A DNA stretch of 64,000 nucleotides, from NCBI GenBank assembly GCA_009780325.1, contig WRAF01000002.1:1-64000 (forward strand), given 5' to 3'. The notes beneath the pieces are model-generated. The model was not told the origin of the DNA. It worked only from the letters and a program-made list of their open reading frames with translations, and searched no databases. This document shows positions 34,978-43,821 of this stretch, in pieces. A program made the translations under genes and the position numbers. Position 1 is the stretch's first letter, and each line of letters opens with the position of its first letter. The stretch is from Bacillota bacterium. GTDB lineage: Bacteria > Bacillota > Clostridia > Christensenellales > Pumilibacteraceae.

Positions 34978-36807
34978 ATGAAAAATATTTTTGAACTTAG
35001 TGATGGATTGAGTCAAATTGATGGCGGAATATTTAGGATGAAAGGATATGATTTTGATGTTTTTAAGGCTATGAGTTTGGGCAAAAAAGCATGTGAGTAT
35101 ATTTATGTTGTCACAAGCGACAATGATATATATTATTATGAAACTAGGCTTATTGCGTATAATTTTGACAGAATTAACGGCAGCAATTATGCTAGCTATC
35201 AGATTAAACTAGATTTTCATGATTTATCAAATAAAAATATAATTAAAGTTGGTTTTGCGTTTGATAAAAATGAGCAAACTATTATATCAGAATGTAATGT
35301 AAATTATAAAAAAAATGAGAGCAGCCGTCTTATAATTAGTGGGATTGTTTATCTTAATGAGTTTAGTAGTGGAATAAATAGTCCGATAAGAGGAGCGATG
35401 ATAAGCGGAGGTACTTTTAGCGGCGGGGATAATCCGTTTATAAAGGCTTTATTGGGGGCAGAAAGTTTTGATAGTGGTGCACTTAAAATAAAAAATGGTT
35501 TATTAAACACGCCGTTGATTCATTTTGAAAGGGAAAATGACTTTTTAGAAGATGAATTAAATTTTAATCTTGAGTTTTTTGACGGCGGGATGAGGATAAT
35601 TACTTCAATCAGTGAAAATGCTGCTAATGAAATTGTTTTAATTTATAAAGACATACCTTGTGCTAGATTTTTGCCGCTTAATACGGATATATCTATAGAT
35701 TCAATAATGTCAAGTCAAAATGGTCAGGTAATTATTGGCGCAAATACTGTGGCTGTATCAAATATAGTGCTTAGCGGCGGGAATAGGGCAAGTAATTTTA
35801 ATATTTTTTTTCAGCCTGCAAGAACCACATTGGTTAGAGAAGAAAAATTTTCGATAGGTGCAAAGTCCAAAATAATTTCTGATCCTAATAGGAATTATTT
35901 TGCGGTGTTAGATTTTATAAATCAAGATGATAACATAGCACAGATTACGCAATATGAATTTATAGACAATAGATTGATTCCAATTGCATTTAATCAGGGA
36001 CTAGATGCATCATGCTGTATTGACGGGTCATTAGTTGTTTATAAAGAGGATACGATTGAGATTACAAATTTTGAAAGAAACACTAATTCTCATATGGTGC
36101 TAAATATTAAATCAGGGCAAAAAAATGAAACAGCTTTTTTAAATGGTAGTTTTGTTATTGTCACGCTTGATGGCAGCGATATAAAAATTTATTCTATTAA
36201 CCAGAATGGAGAAATCTTTAATGAGCGGCAACATACATATGATACTGATAATTTAAGGCTGGTTAATTTTTTTAACGCTATATCAGTGGTTGCTTTAGGT
36301 GAGGCGGTTAGATCCTATACTCCATTTGCAATGGGTTCTGAATTTGATGCTTGGCTTACAAATAATAATGTAGCAAATTTTATTAGAAGTGATAATCCTG
36401 TTTTTGAATCAGGCAGACTTGTCGGGACAAACATAAATATATCAAACTCTAGAAGGATAGAGCCGTTTGCGGCCACTATTTCAACGGTGACAAACGCTAG
36501 ATTAATGGATGATTATTTGTTTATGCCCAATATTTTAGGCGGTTCTATTCAGCCTTTAGTTTTAGGTGATGATTTTAGAATAAGGGATATAGGGACAAAT
36601 TTTGGCGGTATAAATAAAATGTATAATAATCAAGGAAACTTGATTGTATTTTGCGGCAACGGAAAAATTTTGATATATGTATTTGAACCATCTAATTTAA
36701 GGTTGGTGGCAAATGGTATTTCAAGCAATGATGTAGTGCATGTGACTAGGACTAGTTTAGTCAGAAGAAACGGTGCAGTTAGTATAGAATTTAATAAAAG
36801 GAGGTGA
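34978..36807 (+). CDS. Hypothetical phage tail protein
   Basis: 609 residues, beta-rich, without recognised motifs; likely a structural tail or fibre protein by position and size. Segments such as SRLIISGIVYLNEF and the C-terminal propeller-like stretches (VTNARLMDDYLFMPNI, NNQGNLIVFCGNGKILIYVF) suggest repeated sheets. The last codons AGG AGG TGA double as the ribosome binding site of the next gene, so the two are translationally linked. The start at 34978 follows GGGAGGGGG at about 11 nt. Confidence 0.65.
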   Translation: MKNIFELSDGLSQIDGGIFRMKGYDFDVFKAMSLGKKACEYIYVVTSDNDIYYYETRLIAYNFDRINGSNYASYQIKLDFHDLSNKNIIKVGFAFDKNEQTIISECNVNYKKNESSRLIISGIVYLNEFSSGINSPIRGAMISGGTFSGGDNPFIKALLGAESFDSGALKIKNGLLNTPLIHFERENDFLEDELNFNLEFFDGGMRIITSISENAANEIVLIYKDIPCARFLPLNTDISIDSIMSSQNGQVIIGANTVAVSNIVLSGGNRASNFNIFFQPARTTLVREEKFSIGAKSKIISDPNRNYFAVLDFINQDDNIAQITQYEFIDNRLIPIAFNQGLDASCCIDGSLVVYKEDTIEITNFERNTNSHMVLNIKSGQKNETAFLNGSFVIVTLDGSDIKIYSINQNGEIFNERQHTYDTDNLRLVNFFNAISVVALGEAVRSYTPFAMGSEFDAWLTNNNVANFIRSDNPVFESGRLVGTNINISNSRRIEPFAATISTVTNARLMDDYLFMPNILGGSIQPLVLGDDFRIRDIGTNFGGINKMYNNQGNLIVFCGNGKILIYVFEPSNLRLVANGISSNDVVHVTRTSLVRRNGAVSIEFNKRR

Positions 36808-36812
36808 GAAAA

Positions 36813-37127
36813 ATGGATATGACTTTAGAAATTTTATCAGCAGCGCTAAACAGCGGTTTATTTGCGGCTTTATTTTGTTTTTTATTTATTTTTCAGATAA
36901 GAGATTCAAGGGAGCGAGAAAAAAAGTTTACAAAAACCATTGACGCTTTGTTAGAAGGGTTAAGAGGAATAAATATGGTGGATGAAAAATGTGGAGATAT
37001 TCATGGCGAAGTCAAGCTTATTAGAGCAGATTGTAAAGACATTAAGAGTATTTGTAGTGAAATAAAAAAGAGTGTAAACATTAGAAGAGCAAAAGAAAAG
37101 AAAGAAGGTGCAATAAATGAATTTTAG
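36813..37127 (+). CDS. Holin-like membrane protein (BhlA/UviB type)
   Basis: 104 residues: one N-terminal transmembrane helix (ILSAALNSGLFAALFCFLFI) followed at once by a charged QIRDSREREKKF segment and a helical tail. This layout is that of BhlA/UviB-like holins in Gram-positive phages and bacteriocin loci. It would permeabilise the membrane for release, but no endolysin is recognised next to it. AGGAGGTG sits 8 nt before the ATG; the GTG at 36804 is rejected. It overlaps the next gene by 11 nt. Confidence 0.7.
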   Translation: MDMTLEILSAALNSGLFAALFCFLFIFQIRDSREREKKFTKTIDALLEGLRGINMVDEKCGDIHGEVKLIRADCKDIKSICSEIKKSVNIRRAKEKKEGAINEF

Positions 37128-37368
37128 AGGAAACACTTTTTCATTAGGCGGAGGAGAGTTTGTGAGCGCTAGGGCAATTAACGGTGGGCAATGTGAGTTA
37201 TTTATTAGGAATAGCGGTATCACAGCAAGAAGAAGCTTTTGGCAATGGACTAGGAATTTGCAAACTAGTGAACGCAATGCATCATTTTCGGATGCCTGCT
37301 GGTTAGTAGATAATGGTATGATTGAATTAAGAGATAATAGACTATTTTTTGAGACAAGGAAAAATTGA
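37117..37368 (+). CDS. Hypothetical small phage-cassette protein
   Basis: 83 residues, Gly/Trp-rich (FSLGGGEFVSARAINGG; RRSFWQWTRNLQ). No family was recognised and there is no membrane segment. It is coupled to the holin-like gene by overlap and contains an AAACTAGTG motif at 37262 in a Gln-Thr-Ser-Glu context. GAAAGAAGGTG upstream may serve as ribosome binding site. Confidence 0.6.
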   Translation: MNFRGNTFSLGGGEFVSARAINGGQCELFIRNSGITARRSFWQWTRNLQTSERNASFSDACWLVDNGMIELRDNRLFFETRKN

Positions 37369-37370
37369 TT

Positions 37371-37547
37371 ATGGAAAACAAAATGGAAAATAATGATATT
37401 GATGTTGAAATTGACACTTTAAAAAAAGAAGAAAAACTAGATGCAAATGAATATAAAGATTATTTATTTTCATTAAAAAGAGCAGGCAGGCTTTATCATC
37501 TAAAGGCAAAAGAAGATGCGGTGTTAGAAAAATTTAAAGATAAATAA
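37371..37547 (+). CDS. Hypothetical small acidic phage-cassette protein
   Basis: 58 residues, highly charged and helical (KEEKLDANEYKDYLFSLKRA). Not recognised. The start at 37371 (ATG) has AAGGA about 10 nt upstream; a TTG at 37365 overlapping the previous stop is equally possible. It is followed by the 28-bp-arm hairpin. Confidence 0.55.
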   Translation: MENKMENNDIDVEIDTLKKEEKLDANEYKDYLFSLKRAGRLYHLKAKEDAVLEKFKDK

Positions 37548-37554
37548 GCTTAAG

Positions 37555-37631
37555 AATAATTTAACAAACATATGCTTGCGCAAGATTTTAATATAAAAAA
37601 CTATGCGCAAGCATATGTTTGTTAAATTATT
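37555..37631. repeat. Hairpin with perfect 28-bp arms
   Basis: 37555-37582 and 37604-37631 are exact inverted copies (AATAATTTAACAAACATATG, then CTTGCGCA), with a 21-nt loop. It contains ACATATG/CATATGT, as do the other hairpins of the cassette, and ends 15 nt before the next start. Confidence 0.75.
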
Positions 37632-37646
37632 TAAAATGGAGGTTGG

Positions 37647-38462
37647 ATGGATTTTATTTCATATTTAAGAAGAGTAATTCAAGATGTAAGAGGAATAGGC
37701 AATAATAGTGCTGCAGGTACTAATGCTGCAAATACTATTAGAGATTTTATTAGAGATTATGATACTAATCATGCGCCAAGAGATGTTGTTGCAGATGTAA
37801 AAACTGATGATGAAATTAGGCAAGCGGCAAATGCTCATTATCAAGTTTGGCGGGACGGAAGAGAGCAAACGATTCAAAGTGACTTTAATATTAGATCGGA
37901 TGCTGAAGAGTTTAGGCGTAATGAACTACAAAACGAGAGAGATATTGGCAAGGATAGGATTAATAATACATTTGATGAGCGGATGCAGCGTACAAAAAAT
38001 GATAATATCAGGCGAGGATTAGCAAGGAGTTCTATTGCTGATAATCGTGGTGCAGAAGTTGAAAATGAGAGAATAAAGACACAACATTTTTCTGAACAAT
38101 CGCATTTAAGCGGATTAGAGCGCATTGACCAAAATTTAAGGACGTTAGAGCAAAGAAAAAATGCGGCACTTAATGATTTAGATAATGATCATGCAAGAAG
38201 AATTGAGACGCAGATTGGGAGGTTAGAGAATGAGCGGCAGAGAAGAATTGCAGAGGCGGAAAGAGCAAATGCGGCAGGGGCAACAAGAGCAGAGAGTGAG
38301 GCATTTAGGATGCAGCGAAGTGAAGCAGTATTTTTAGAGGCGGATCAGCTGCTTAGTCAAATGACGCCAGCAGAAGCTAGGGCATTTATGAGGGATGATG
38401 TGCAATTAAGAGCTGTATTGTCTAGCTATCACTATATGAGACTTAGAAATAGGTTTGCTTAA
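37647..38462 (+). CDS. Coiled-coil phage protein, candidate internal/ejection protein
   Basis: 271 residues, rich in Arg, Asn, Glu and Ala with almost no hydrophobic core after residue 80. Long helices dominate (RRNELQNERDIGKDRINNTF; ERIDQNLRTLEQRKNAALND; LENERQRRIAEAERANAAGA). The composition recalls internal head or ejection proteins of podoviruses, which are extended and helical, but no motif proves it. It is the last gene of the cassette and is closed by a strong terminator. GGAGG lies about 6 nt before the ATG. Confidence 0.6.
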   Translation: MDFISYLRRVIQDVRGIGNNSAAGTNAANTIRDFIRDYDTNHAPRDVVADVKTDDEIRQAANAHYQVWRDGREQTIQSDFNIRSDAEEFRRNELQNERDIGKDRINNTFDERMQRTKNDNIRRGLARSSIADNRGAEVENERIKTQHFSEQSHLSGLERIDQNLRTLEQRKNAALNDLDNDHARRIETQIGRLENERQRRIAEAERANAAGATRAESEAFRMQRSEAVFLEADQLLSQMTPAEARAFMRDDVQLRAVLSSYHYMRLRNRFA

Positions 38463-38463
38463 T

Positions 38464-38505
38464 AAAAAACAAGGACTGTCTTTTTAAACAGTCCTTGTTT
38501 TTTAT
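38464..38505 (+). terminator. Strong terminator closing the phage cassette
   Basis: AAAAACAAGGACTGT at about 38465 pairs with ACAGTCCTTGTTTTTT at 38488, directly after the last stop codon. Confidence 0.85.
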
Positions 38506-38587
38506 TTTTTTGCATTAAATATGCACAAACTAGTGAAAAACAAAAATTATACAAAAATAATTCTACAAAATAATTCTATAAAAACGC

Positions 38588-38616
38588 TTGCTTTTTTATG
38601 TATAAGATAGTATAAT
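38588..38616 (+). promoter_or_regulatory. Promoter for the repeat-containing leader and lipoprotein gene
   Basis: TTGCTT at 38588-38593, a 17-nt spacer and TATAAT at 38611-38616. The predicted transcript starts near 38623, so the CAAG tract lies in its 5' leader. Confidence 0.6.
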
Positions 38617-38650
38617 AATAAATATGATAAACTTAAGAGCGAGCCATAGC

Positions 38651-38713
<63 letters not shown>

Positions 38714-38774
38714 TTTTTAATTAAGGCCTTTTTAAAAGGGCAGTCTTTTTGTTTGCCTAAAAATATTGATACAT

Positions 38775-38810
38775 AAATCGTTTCCATTATTTTAGTGGAG
38801 GCGATTTTTT
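38775..38810 (+). terminator. Terminator-like hairpin inside the leader of the lipoprotein gene
   Basis: AAATCGTTTCCA at 38775 pairs with TGGAGGCGATTT at 38796 (12 bp, two G-U), with a 9-nt loop and T6. It lies between the CAAG tract and the ribosome binding site (AAGGAG, 38824), so it may act as an attenuator. Confidence 0.6.
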
Positions 38811-38837
38811 GTATAAAACAAAATAAGGAGATATTTT

Positions 38838-40700
38838 ATGAAAAAAAGAAATGTAGTACCAATTTTTATACTTGCTTTAATTTTGATGTTAGGTATTGTC
38901 CTAATGGGATGCAGATCGACAGATGATGAGGAGGAGCTCTCAATAGGGCTGGGGGCAACATCAGCATCCTTTCAAATCAGAGACTTTGATGATTTTGCTG
39001 GAATCGGGGTGGGGAGTATAGATGCGGCTAGTGTCAGTGCGGCTAGTGCAATACAACCACTAACAATGCACCAAGCAATTATACCCTTTGATGAGGAAGA
39101 CGAGGTTGCTGATAGATTTTTAGTGGGTGAGACACAAGAAGGTGAGATTTTGCCGCTTGAATTTGATTCATTGGGTGCTGATAGTTTGCCTGACGGTTTA
39201 GTCATGAATTTTATGCGTTTTGAAATGATGACTATATATCAAATTTGGATTGGTGATATTCCGCCAAGTATATCGGGTATGGGAGAGGCTGTTGAGGCGA
39301 CTATGGTTAATTCAAATTTACCTCTGCGCTTATCGGGATGGTATAATACAAATATACAGTCTCATATTTATGTCATCAACAACCAAAACGGTCAAGTTTT
39401 TAGATTAAACAGATGGTTTAGAAGGATATCGGTTTCTAGTGTTGACCATTCAGAAGCTGAAAGCGGGGTTTTTGTTAAACTTGAGTTTTCTCCTTTATTA
39501 TTGCATTTTGGTGATCCTGATTATCTTGCAGCAGAGGGTATCGTAGAATTTGGCGACGATCAGGTTGGAGAGCAGAGGATTTTCAGATTATACTTTGATG
39601 AGGATGGAAATTTAACACAAGAAGAAGTAGCTTCGGTATATAATGCACAAGTATTCGGTGGTATTGAACATCGTTTTTATAATATTCATATAGATACACC
39701 TCCGCAAGTAGACAGATACGGAAATTTTTTGGTGAGGCGCATTTTAACTCCGTCTCATTGGGATGGCTATGACATGCATTATTATTGGGAACTTGCAAGA
39801 ATTTATTATACTCTTTATACTGCTAACGGAGAATTAATTGATGTGACTATGGGGACCGGAGAATATCATAATATGGGCTCTATAGAAACTGGCGAGCTTT
39901 TTAGAGAGCTTGCTATACCGTTAATAAGGCGTGCATATAATGGTAGATTTTATCGAATTGAAAATATAGATGACCTTTATAGTCAAACATTTTTAAACTC
40001 AAATGGTCAATTTGTTTTAGATTCAAACGGACCTGTTAATTTAATTCCATTATCAAGGCAAAATTATTTAGGCACATTTAATGGTTTAAGACATTATTTT
40101 CACGCTACTACTGGCTATGAGTTTTGGGGAGTATGGTTGTCGGGCACAATTAGACATACTTGGGGAATATATTCAGTGCAGCTTAGGTCTAATGATAATA
40201 CTTTTTTTGAAGTTAACTTAGTTCATGATAAATCATGGATATATTTAGAAGCAGGTCAGATGCAAAGGTTTGTGGGAACAGGATTTAGTCCAAGTCCGGC
40301 TGAGTTAACTATAGTATTTGATGAATATATTCTAGCTGTTGAGATTGATGCAATCTTATCACCTATTGAAACACCTTATTGGTCTAATCCAAATAGGCTG
40401 TTGCATAATATTACTCGTATTGCCTTTATGAATATTCATGACAATACGGCATTGGTTAGGACAATAGATTTAATGGATTATCTAAATGGATATGAGTATT
40501 TTGAGACACTTATGGATAGAGTCTTGGGTATATGCGGAAACATAATTTTTTGGTATACTCCAACTGCTGACTGGGCACTTGGATATCAAGAAATGCGTTT
40601 TGCACGGATTGTACTTGATGAAGAACTTAATATAGTGCGAATTGATTGGAATATTAGTGAGATTTATTATTTTAGTGCTGTTGCTATTAGACCTAGATGA
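38838..40700 (+). CDS. Large lipoprotein downstream of a CAAG-repeat leader
   Basis: 620 residues with a lipoprotein signal (ILALILMLGIVLMGC, Cys near 25). The mature part is beta-rich and aromatic, with no recognised domain. Asp/Glu-rich and Ser/Ala-rich stretches follow the lipobox as a spacer. It should be anchored outside the membrane. The leader holds a tetranucleotide tract and a terminator-like hairpin, so expression may switch between cells. Position directly right of the phage cassette and left of purE shows no functional tie. The early coding part (about 38940-39100) is richer in C than its surroundings. Confidence 0.7.
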   Translation: MKKRNVVPIFILALILMLGIVLMGCRSTDDEEELSIGLGATSASFQIRDFDDFAGIGVGSIDAASVSAASAIQPLTMHQAIIPFDEEDEVADRFLVGETQEGEILPLEFDSLGADSLPDGLVMNFMRFEMMTIYQIWIGDIPPSISGMGEAVEATMVNSNLPLRLSGWYNTNIQSHIYVINNQNGQVFRLNRWFRRISVSSVDHSEAESGVFVKLEFSPLLLHFGDPDYLAAEGIVEFGDDQVGEQRIFRLYFDEDGNLTQEEVASVYNAQVFGGIEHRFYNIHIDTPPQVDRYGNFLVRRILTPSHWDGYDMHYYWELARIYYTLYTANGELIDVTMGTGEYHNMGSIETGELFRELAIPLIRRAYNGRFYRIENIDDLYSQTFLNSNGQFVLDSNGPVNLIPLSRQNYLGTFNGLRHYFHATTGYEFWGVWLSGTIRHTWGIYSVQLRSNDNTFFEVNLVHDKSWIYLEAGQMQRFVGTGFSPSPAELTIVFDEYILAVEIDAILSPIETPYWSNPNRLLHNITRIAFMNIHDNTALVRTIDLMDYLNGYEYFETLMDRVLGICGNIIFWYTPTADWALGYQEMRFARIVLDEELNIVRIDWNISEIYYFSAVAIRPR

Positions 40701-40743
40701 TTAAAGCTTTGGGTTGATTTAGATTTGGATACCGATAAAATTG

Positions 40744-40774
40744 AAAACGATAAACATTTTGTTTATCGTTTTTT
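40744..40774 (+). terminator. Terminator after the large lipoprotein gene
   Basis: AAAACGATAAAC at 40744 pairs with GTTTATCGTTTT at 40761, followed by T8. Confidence 0.85.
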
Positions 40775-40844
40775 TTAATATAGATTATTAATTTTTTTGT
40801 GTAGTATTTTTTTGTTTCTATAAAAAATATCTCATAAATATTGC

Positions 40845-40873
40845 TTGCAAAAGATTTGTTTGTAGTATATAAT
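40845..40873 (+). promoter_or_regulatory. Promoter of purE, apparently leaderless
   Basis: TTGCAA at 40845-40850, a 17-nt spacer and TATAAT at 40868-40873. The purE ATG is 7 nt downstream and no Shine-Dalgarno exists, so a purine riboswitch in the leader is ruled out. Confidence 0.65.
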
Positions 40874-40880
40874 AATTGAT

Positions 40881-41423
40881 ATGAAAAGTGAAAAATTACA
40901 AACAAAAGTGGCAATTGTGATGGGGAGCGATTCTGACTTGCCTGTGATGATAAATGCGGCTAAGATGCTTGATAGGTTTGGGATAGGGTATGAGATTGAT
41001 TTTGTGTCTGCTCATAGGACTCCTGAAAAGGTGACGGCTTTAGGTGAAAGTGCCGCTAAAAGAGGTCTTTTTGCTATTATTGCAGGGGCGGGCGGTGCGG
41101 CGCATTTGCCTGGGATGCTGGCAGCTGAAACTGTTGTGCCTGTGATTGGGGTGCCCATTGCTTCTAAAACCATTGGCGGCGGCGGTTTTAATGATGCTTT
41201 GCCGTCTATTGTGCAGATGCCTCCCGGTGTTCCTGTTGCAACAGTTGGGGTAAACAGGGCAGAAAATGCTGGAATTTTGGCAGCACAAATTATTGGAGTG
41301 AGCGATAAAAATGTGCAAAAACTAGTGTTTGCATATAAAAAGGAATTAAATGATATGGTTTATAATAAGAGTGAAAAGCTTAAAAAAATTGGTGCAGAGG
41401 AGTATTTAAAAGGGATGGAGTAA
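40881..41423 (+). CDS. purE: N5-carboxyaminoimidazole ribonucleotide mutase (PurE class I)
   Basis: Converts N5-CAIR to CAIR in purine synthesis. The 180-residue protein has the GSDSDLPVM phosphate-binding start, FVSAHRTPEK with the catalytic His, AGAGGAAHLPGM and GGGGFNDALPSIVQMP. Class I PurE works with PurK, which follows at 41825. After PurE the sequence shows no terminator but 380 nt with an inverted REP pair (41454-41753), so purK may be separately transcribed. An AAACTAGTG motif lies at 41319 in a Lys-Leu-Val-Phe context. The ATG follows a -10 box directly. Confidence 0.95.
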   Translation: MKSEKLQTKVAIVMGSDSDLPVMINAAKMLDRFGIGYEIDFVSAHRTPEKVTALGESAAKRGLFAIIAGAGGAAHLPGMLAAETVVPVIGVPIASKTIGGGGFNDALPSIVQMPPGVPVATVGVNRAENAGILAAQIIGVSDKNVQKLVFAYKKELNDMVYNKSEKLKKIGAEEYLKGME

Positions 41424-41453
41424 GATTTGCGTTTAGTGAACAATTTAAATTTA

Positions 41454-41753
41454 TGTCATGCTGCAAGCATCTCATCTTTAAAAAATATTAAAGCATAAAA
41501 ATAAACGTATTGTATAATTATTTATGCGGTGCGTTTTTGCATTGTGGATAACCATTTATAAAAATATAGTCAAAGGAAGTGAAAAACTAGAGGCGAAAAA
41601 AATGTTAAAGAGAGTCTTAATAAATAAAGACTTTCTTTATTTATGGCTTTATAAATTTTGATGTGAATTTAATTGCTTATTGTGTATTTGTGTGATATGA
41701 TTATAAATATAATATTAAATTTTTATAAAGATGAGATTCTTATCAGAATAACA
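41454..41753. repeat. Inverted pair of REP-like units, 300 bp apart
   Basis: TGTCATGCTGCAAGCATCTC (41454 on) and, in opposite orientation, AAAGATGAGATTCTTATC (41727 on). The interior is AT-rich without a gene. It accounts for most of the purE-purK gap. Confidence 0.6.
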
Positions 41754-41824
41754 AATTTAATATTGTTCATTAAATGTAAAAACTACTTGCTATAAAAATA
41801 TAAATGGAGATTGTTGGAATAATC

Positions 41825-42997
41825 ATGATAAACAAATTTGACATAAACGCAATAAAAAAAATTGGAATAATAGGCGGTGGGCAGCTTGCTAAGATGATGA
41901 TTGTTCCGGCTCAAAGGATGGGGCTTGAAGTTTATACTCTTGACCCAGATTCAAATGCCAATGCATCATTTTCTGCAAATGACCATGTGGTAGGGGCATA
42001 TTCTGATGAAACTGCTTTAAGAAAATTGGCGGCTTTAGTCGGCAAAGGCGGAGTTATCACTTTTGACTTAGAGCATGTGGGACTGGATGCTGTAAAAAAA
42101 CTAGAGCAGGAAGGCTATAAAATCAGGCCAAACACTAGTTCGCAAGCAATTATTCAAGATAAATACCTGCAAAAAGAGGCACTAAAAAAAGCAGGTATTG
42201 CGGTTGCCGACTTTGAAAAAATGGAAATTGAAAGTGAAATTAGGGAATGGTTTAAAATAAATAAGAAAGGTGTCTTAAAATCACGAAGGTTTTCTTATGA
42301 CGGATACGGGAATTTTGTATTAGATGATGAAAAGGATATTGCCGAAGGTTTTAAGAAATTATCTAAAAATACTGGCGGATTATACATAGAAAAATGGGTT
42401 CCGTTTAATTTAGAGATTTCTGTTAATGTGGCAAGGGGATTAAACGGTGAAAAAATGTGTTATCCTTTGTGTGAAAATGAGCATGAAAATAATGTTTTGT
42501 ATACTACGATTGTGCCGGCTAGGGTGAGTGAGAAAATTGCTGATAGGGCAAGGGAGCTGGCTTTAAAGACGGCAGATGTTTTTGAAGGAGCGGGGAATTT
42601 ATGTGTGGAAATGTTTTTGACTAAAAGCGGTGATATATTGGTCAATGAGGTTGCGCCTCGGCCTCATAACAGCGGGCATTTTTCTATAGAAGCCTGCCAT
42701 GTATCACAGTTTGAAAATCATATAAGAGGAGTGGCGGGGCTGCCTTTAGGGGATACAGAGCTAAGAGATGAGATGACAATTATGCTCAATATTTTGGGGG
42801 ACAGGACTAAAAGCGGAAAGGTGAGATATGAGGGGGTAGAAAAAGCAATGGAATTAGGTTTTAGCGTGCACTTGTATGGAAAAGAAGAAACTAGACCAGG
42901 ACGAAAAATGGGGCACATGACTATATCGGGGGATAGAGAGAAGCTGCTAAAAATATATGAAAACATAGAGAATGTCAGAATTAAAGCGACTACATAA
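41825..42997 (+). CDS. purK: N5-carboxyaminoimidazole ribonucleotide synthase (PurK)
   Basis: ATP-grasp enzyme that carboxylates AIR with bicarbonate, feeding PurE. About 390 residues: IGIIGGGQLAKMM nucleotide-binding start, ITFDLEHVGLDA, DKYLQKEALKKAGI, SRRFSYDGYGNFVL, and the metal-binding block NEVAPRPHNSGHFSIEAC. The length is normal. The start at 41825 is chosen because the ATG at 41804 adds an atypical tail; neither has a strong ribosome binding site. It is followed after 22 nt by the frameshifted zinc-ribbon gene. Confidence 0.93.
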   Translation: MINKFDINAIKKIGIIGGGQLAKMMIVPAQRMGLEVYTLDPDSNANASFSANDHVVGAYSDETALRKLAALVGKGGVITFDLEHVGLDAVKKLEQEGYKIRPNTSSQAIIQDKYLQKEALKKAGIAVADFEKMEIESEIREWFKINKKGVLKSRRFSYDGYGNFVLDDEKDIAEGFKKLSKNTGGLYIEKWVPFNLEISVNVARGLNGEKMCYPLCENEHENNVLYTTIVPARVSEKIADRARELALKTADVFEGAGNLCVEMFLTKSGDILVNEVAPRPHNSGHFSIEACHVSQFENHIRGVAGLPLGDTELRDEMTIMLNILGDRTKSGKVRYEGVEKAMELGFSVHLYGKEETRPGRKMGHMTISGDREKLLKIYENIENVRIKATT

Positions 42998-43019
42998 AAT
43001 TAAAGATAGGAGCGTTTTA

Positions 43020-43503
43020 TGGCTAATATAAAATTAATATGTCAAAGCTGCGGCGGGTCGCAGGAAGTGGATGACTGCAATCAGTTTATTAGTTGTATTT
43101 ATTGTCTACTAAGGTTATGATTACAAAAGGGCAGGCAAGTGGAGGAAACAGCGATTTAAGAAGCGATTTAAAAAAGGATGTTGCAAAACGAAAAAAACAA
43201 TCAAGAATAGCTTATATTATAGGCGGGATTATGGTGCTGATAGGAATAGTATTAATTGTTGTTGATAGCGTGGGAGAGAGTGAAAGGACTGCTCTTTTTG
43301 GAATAGGAATAGGACTTATGGCGGCGGGTGCATTGATAGCTTTTATAGCATGGGGACATACTTTAGAGGGGTCAGACAAATTAAAGGATCTATGTAGAGA
43401 GTGTGATAAGGGTATGATGAGGAAGGTGAAGGGCGGGGATAAAAATAGCCCAGCTTGGCAGTGCAGTTATTGCGGAAGGGTTTCACATATTGAAGGAATA
43501 TAG
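43020..43503 (+). pseudogene. Zinc-ribbon membrane protein gene with a frameshift
   Basis: Starting at 43020 behind TAGGAG, the frame reads ICQSCGGSQEVDD ... SCIYC and stops at 43120. The next frame continues at once with TKVMITKGQASG, two hydrophobic helices (YIIGGIMVLIGIVLIVVD and GIGIGLMAAGALIAFIAWG) and a second zinc ribbon (CRECDKGMM ... WQCSYCGRVSHI). The join falls just after the fourth Cys of the first ribbon, so one missing base explains the break. Intact, it would be about 160 residues with a zinc ribbon at each end of a two-helix membrane protein. A real mutation, a programmed shift or a sequence error are all possible. Confidence 0.65.
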
Positions 43504-43611
43504 GTTTTAATCAATGCACAATGGAATGCAGAATTAAAACGATTGTATTAGACATAACTATACCAAATGCACTGTGATTTTGTTTACCCACAGTGCGTTA
43601 TATGAAAAAGA

Positions 43612-43741
43612 GTGGGAGGCTAAAGACGCATACCATTCTTTTTTATAGTATAGGAAAAATAGTCTGCGTTTGAGAATAAACTAACTCAAAAAAGGGGCGA
43701 CACGGCAAGTCGCCCGAAGTGTCCGAAGGACACCTTTTTTA
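43612..43741 (+). repeat. Two-hairpin terminator-like dispersed element
   Basis: A remnant GTGGGAGGCTAAAGACGCAT followed by TTTTTTATAGTATAGG, GCGTTTGAGAATA and CTCAAAAAAGG, then GGGCGAC/GTCGCCC, GTGTCCGAAGGACAC and T6. Same arrangement as 13444-13597, 22895-23038 and 62022-62076. Confidence 0.6.
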
Positions 43742-43821
43742 TTTGTTGATAACTCTATACAAAAAAACATGCAAAACTAGTGAAAAACCACAGTTTTTTG
43801 TAAAAATGCTATATAAATTAC

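Noticed and set aside
22795..38590. Integrase gene or att repeats bordering the phage cassette
   Set aside because: No recombinase-like ORF and no convincing direct repeat at both ends could be seen by eye; the inverted repeats at 23119 are not present at the right border.
40775..40880. Purine riboswitch before purE
   Set aside because: The promoter places the start of transcription at the purE ATG, leaving no room for an aptamer.
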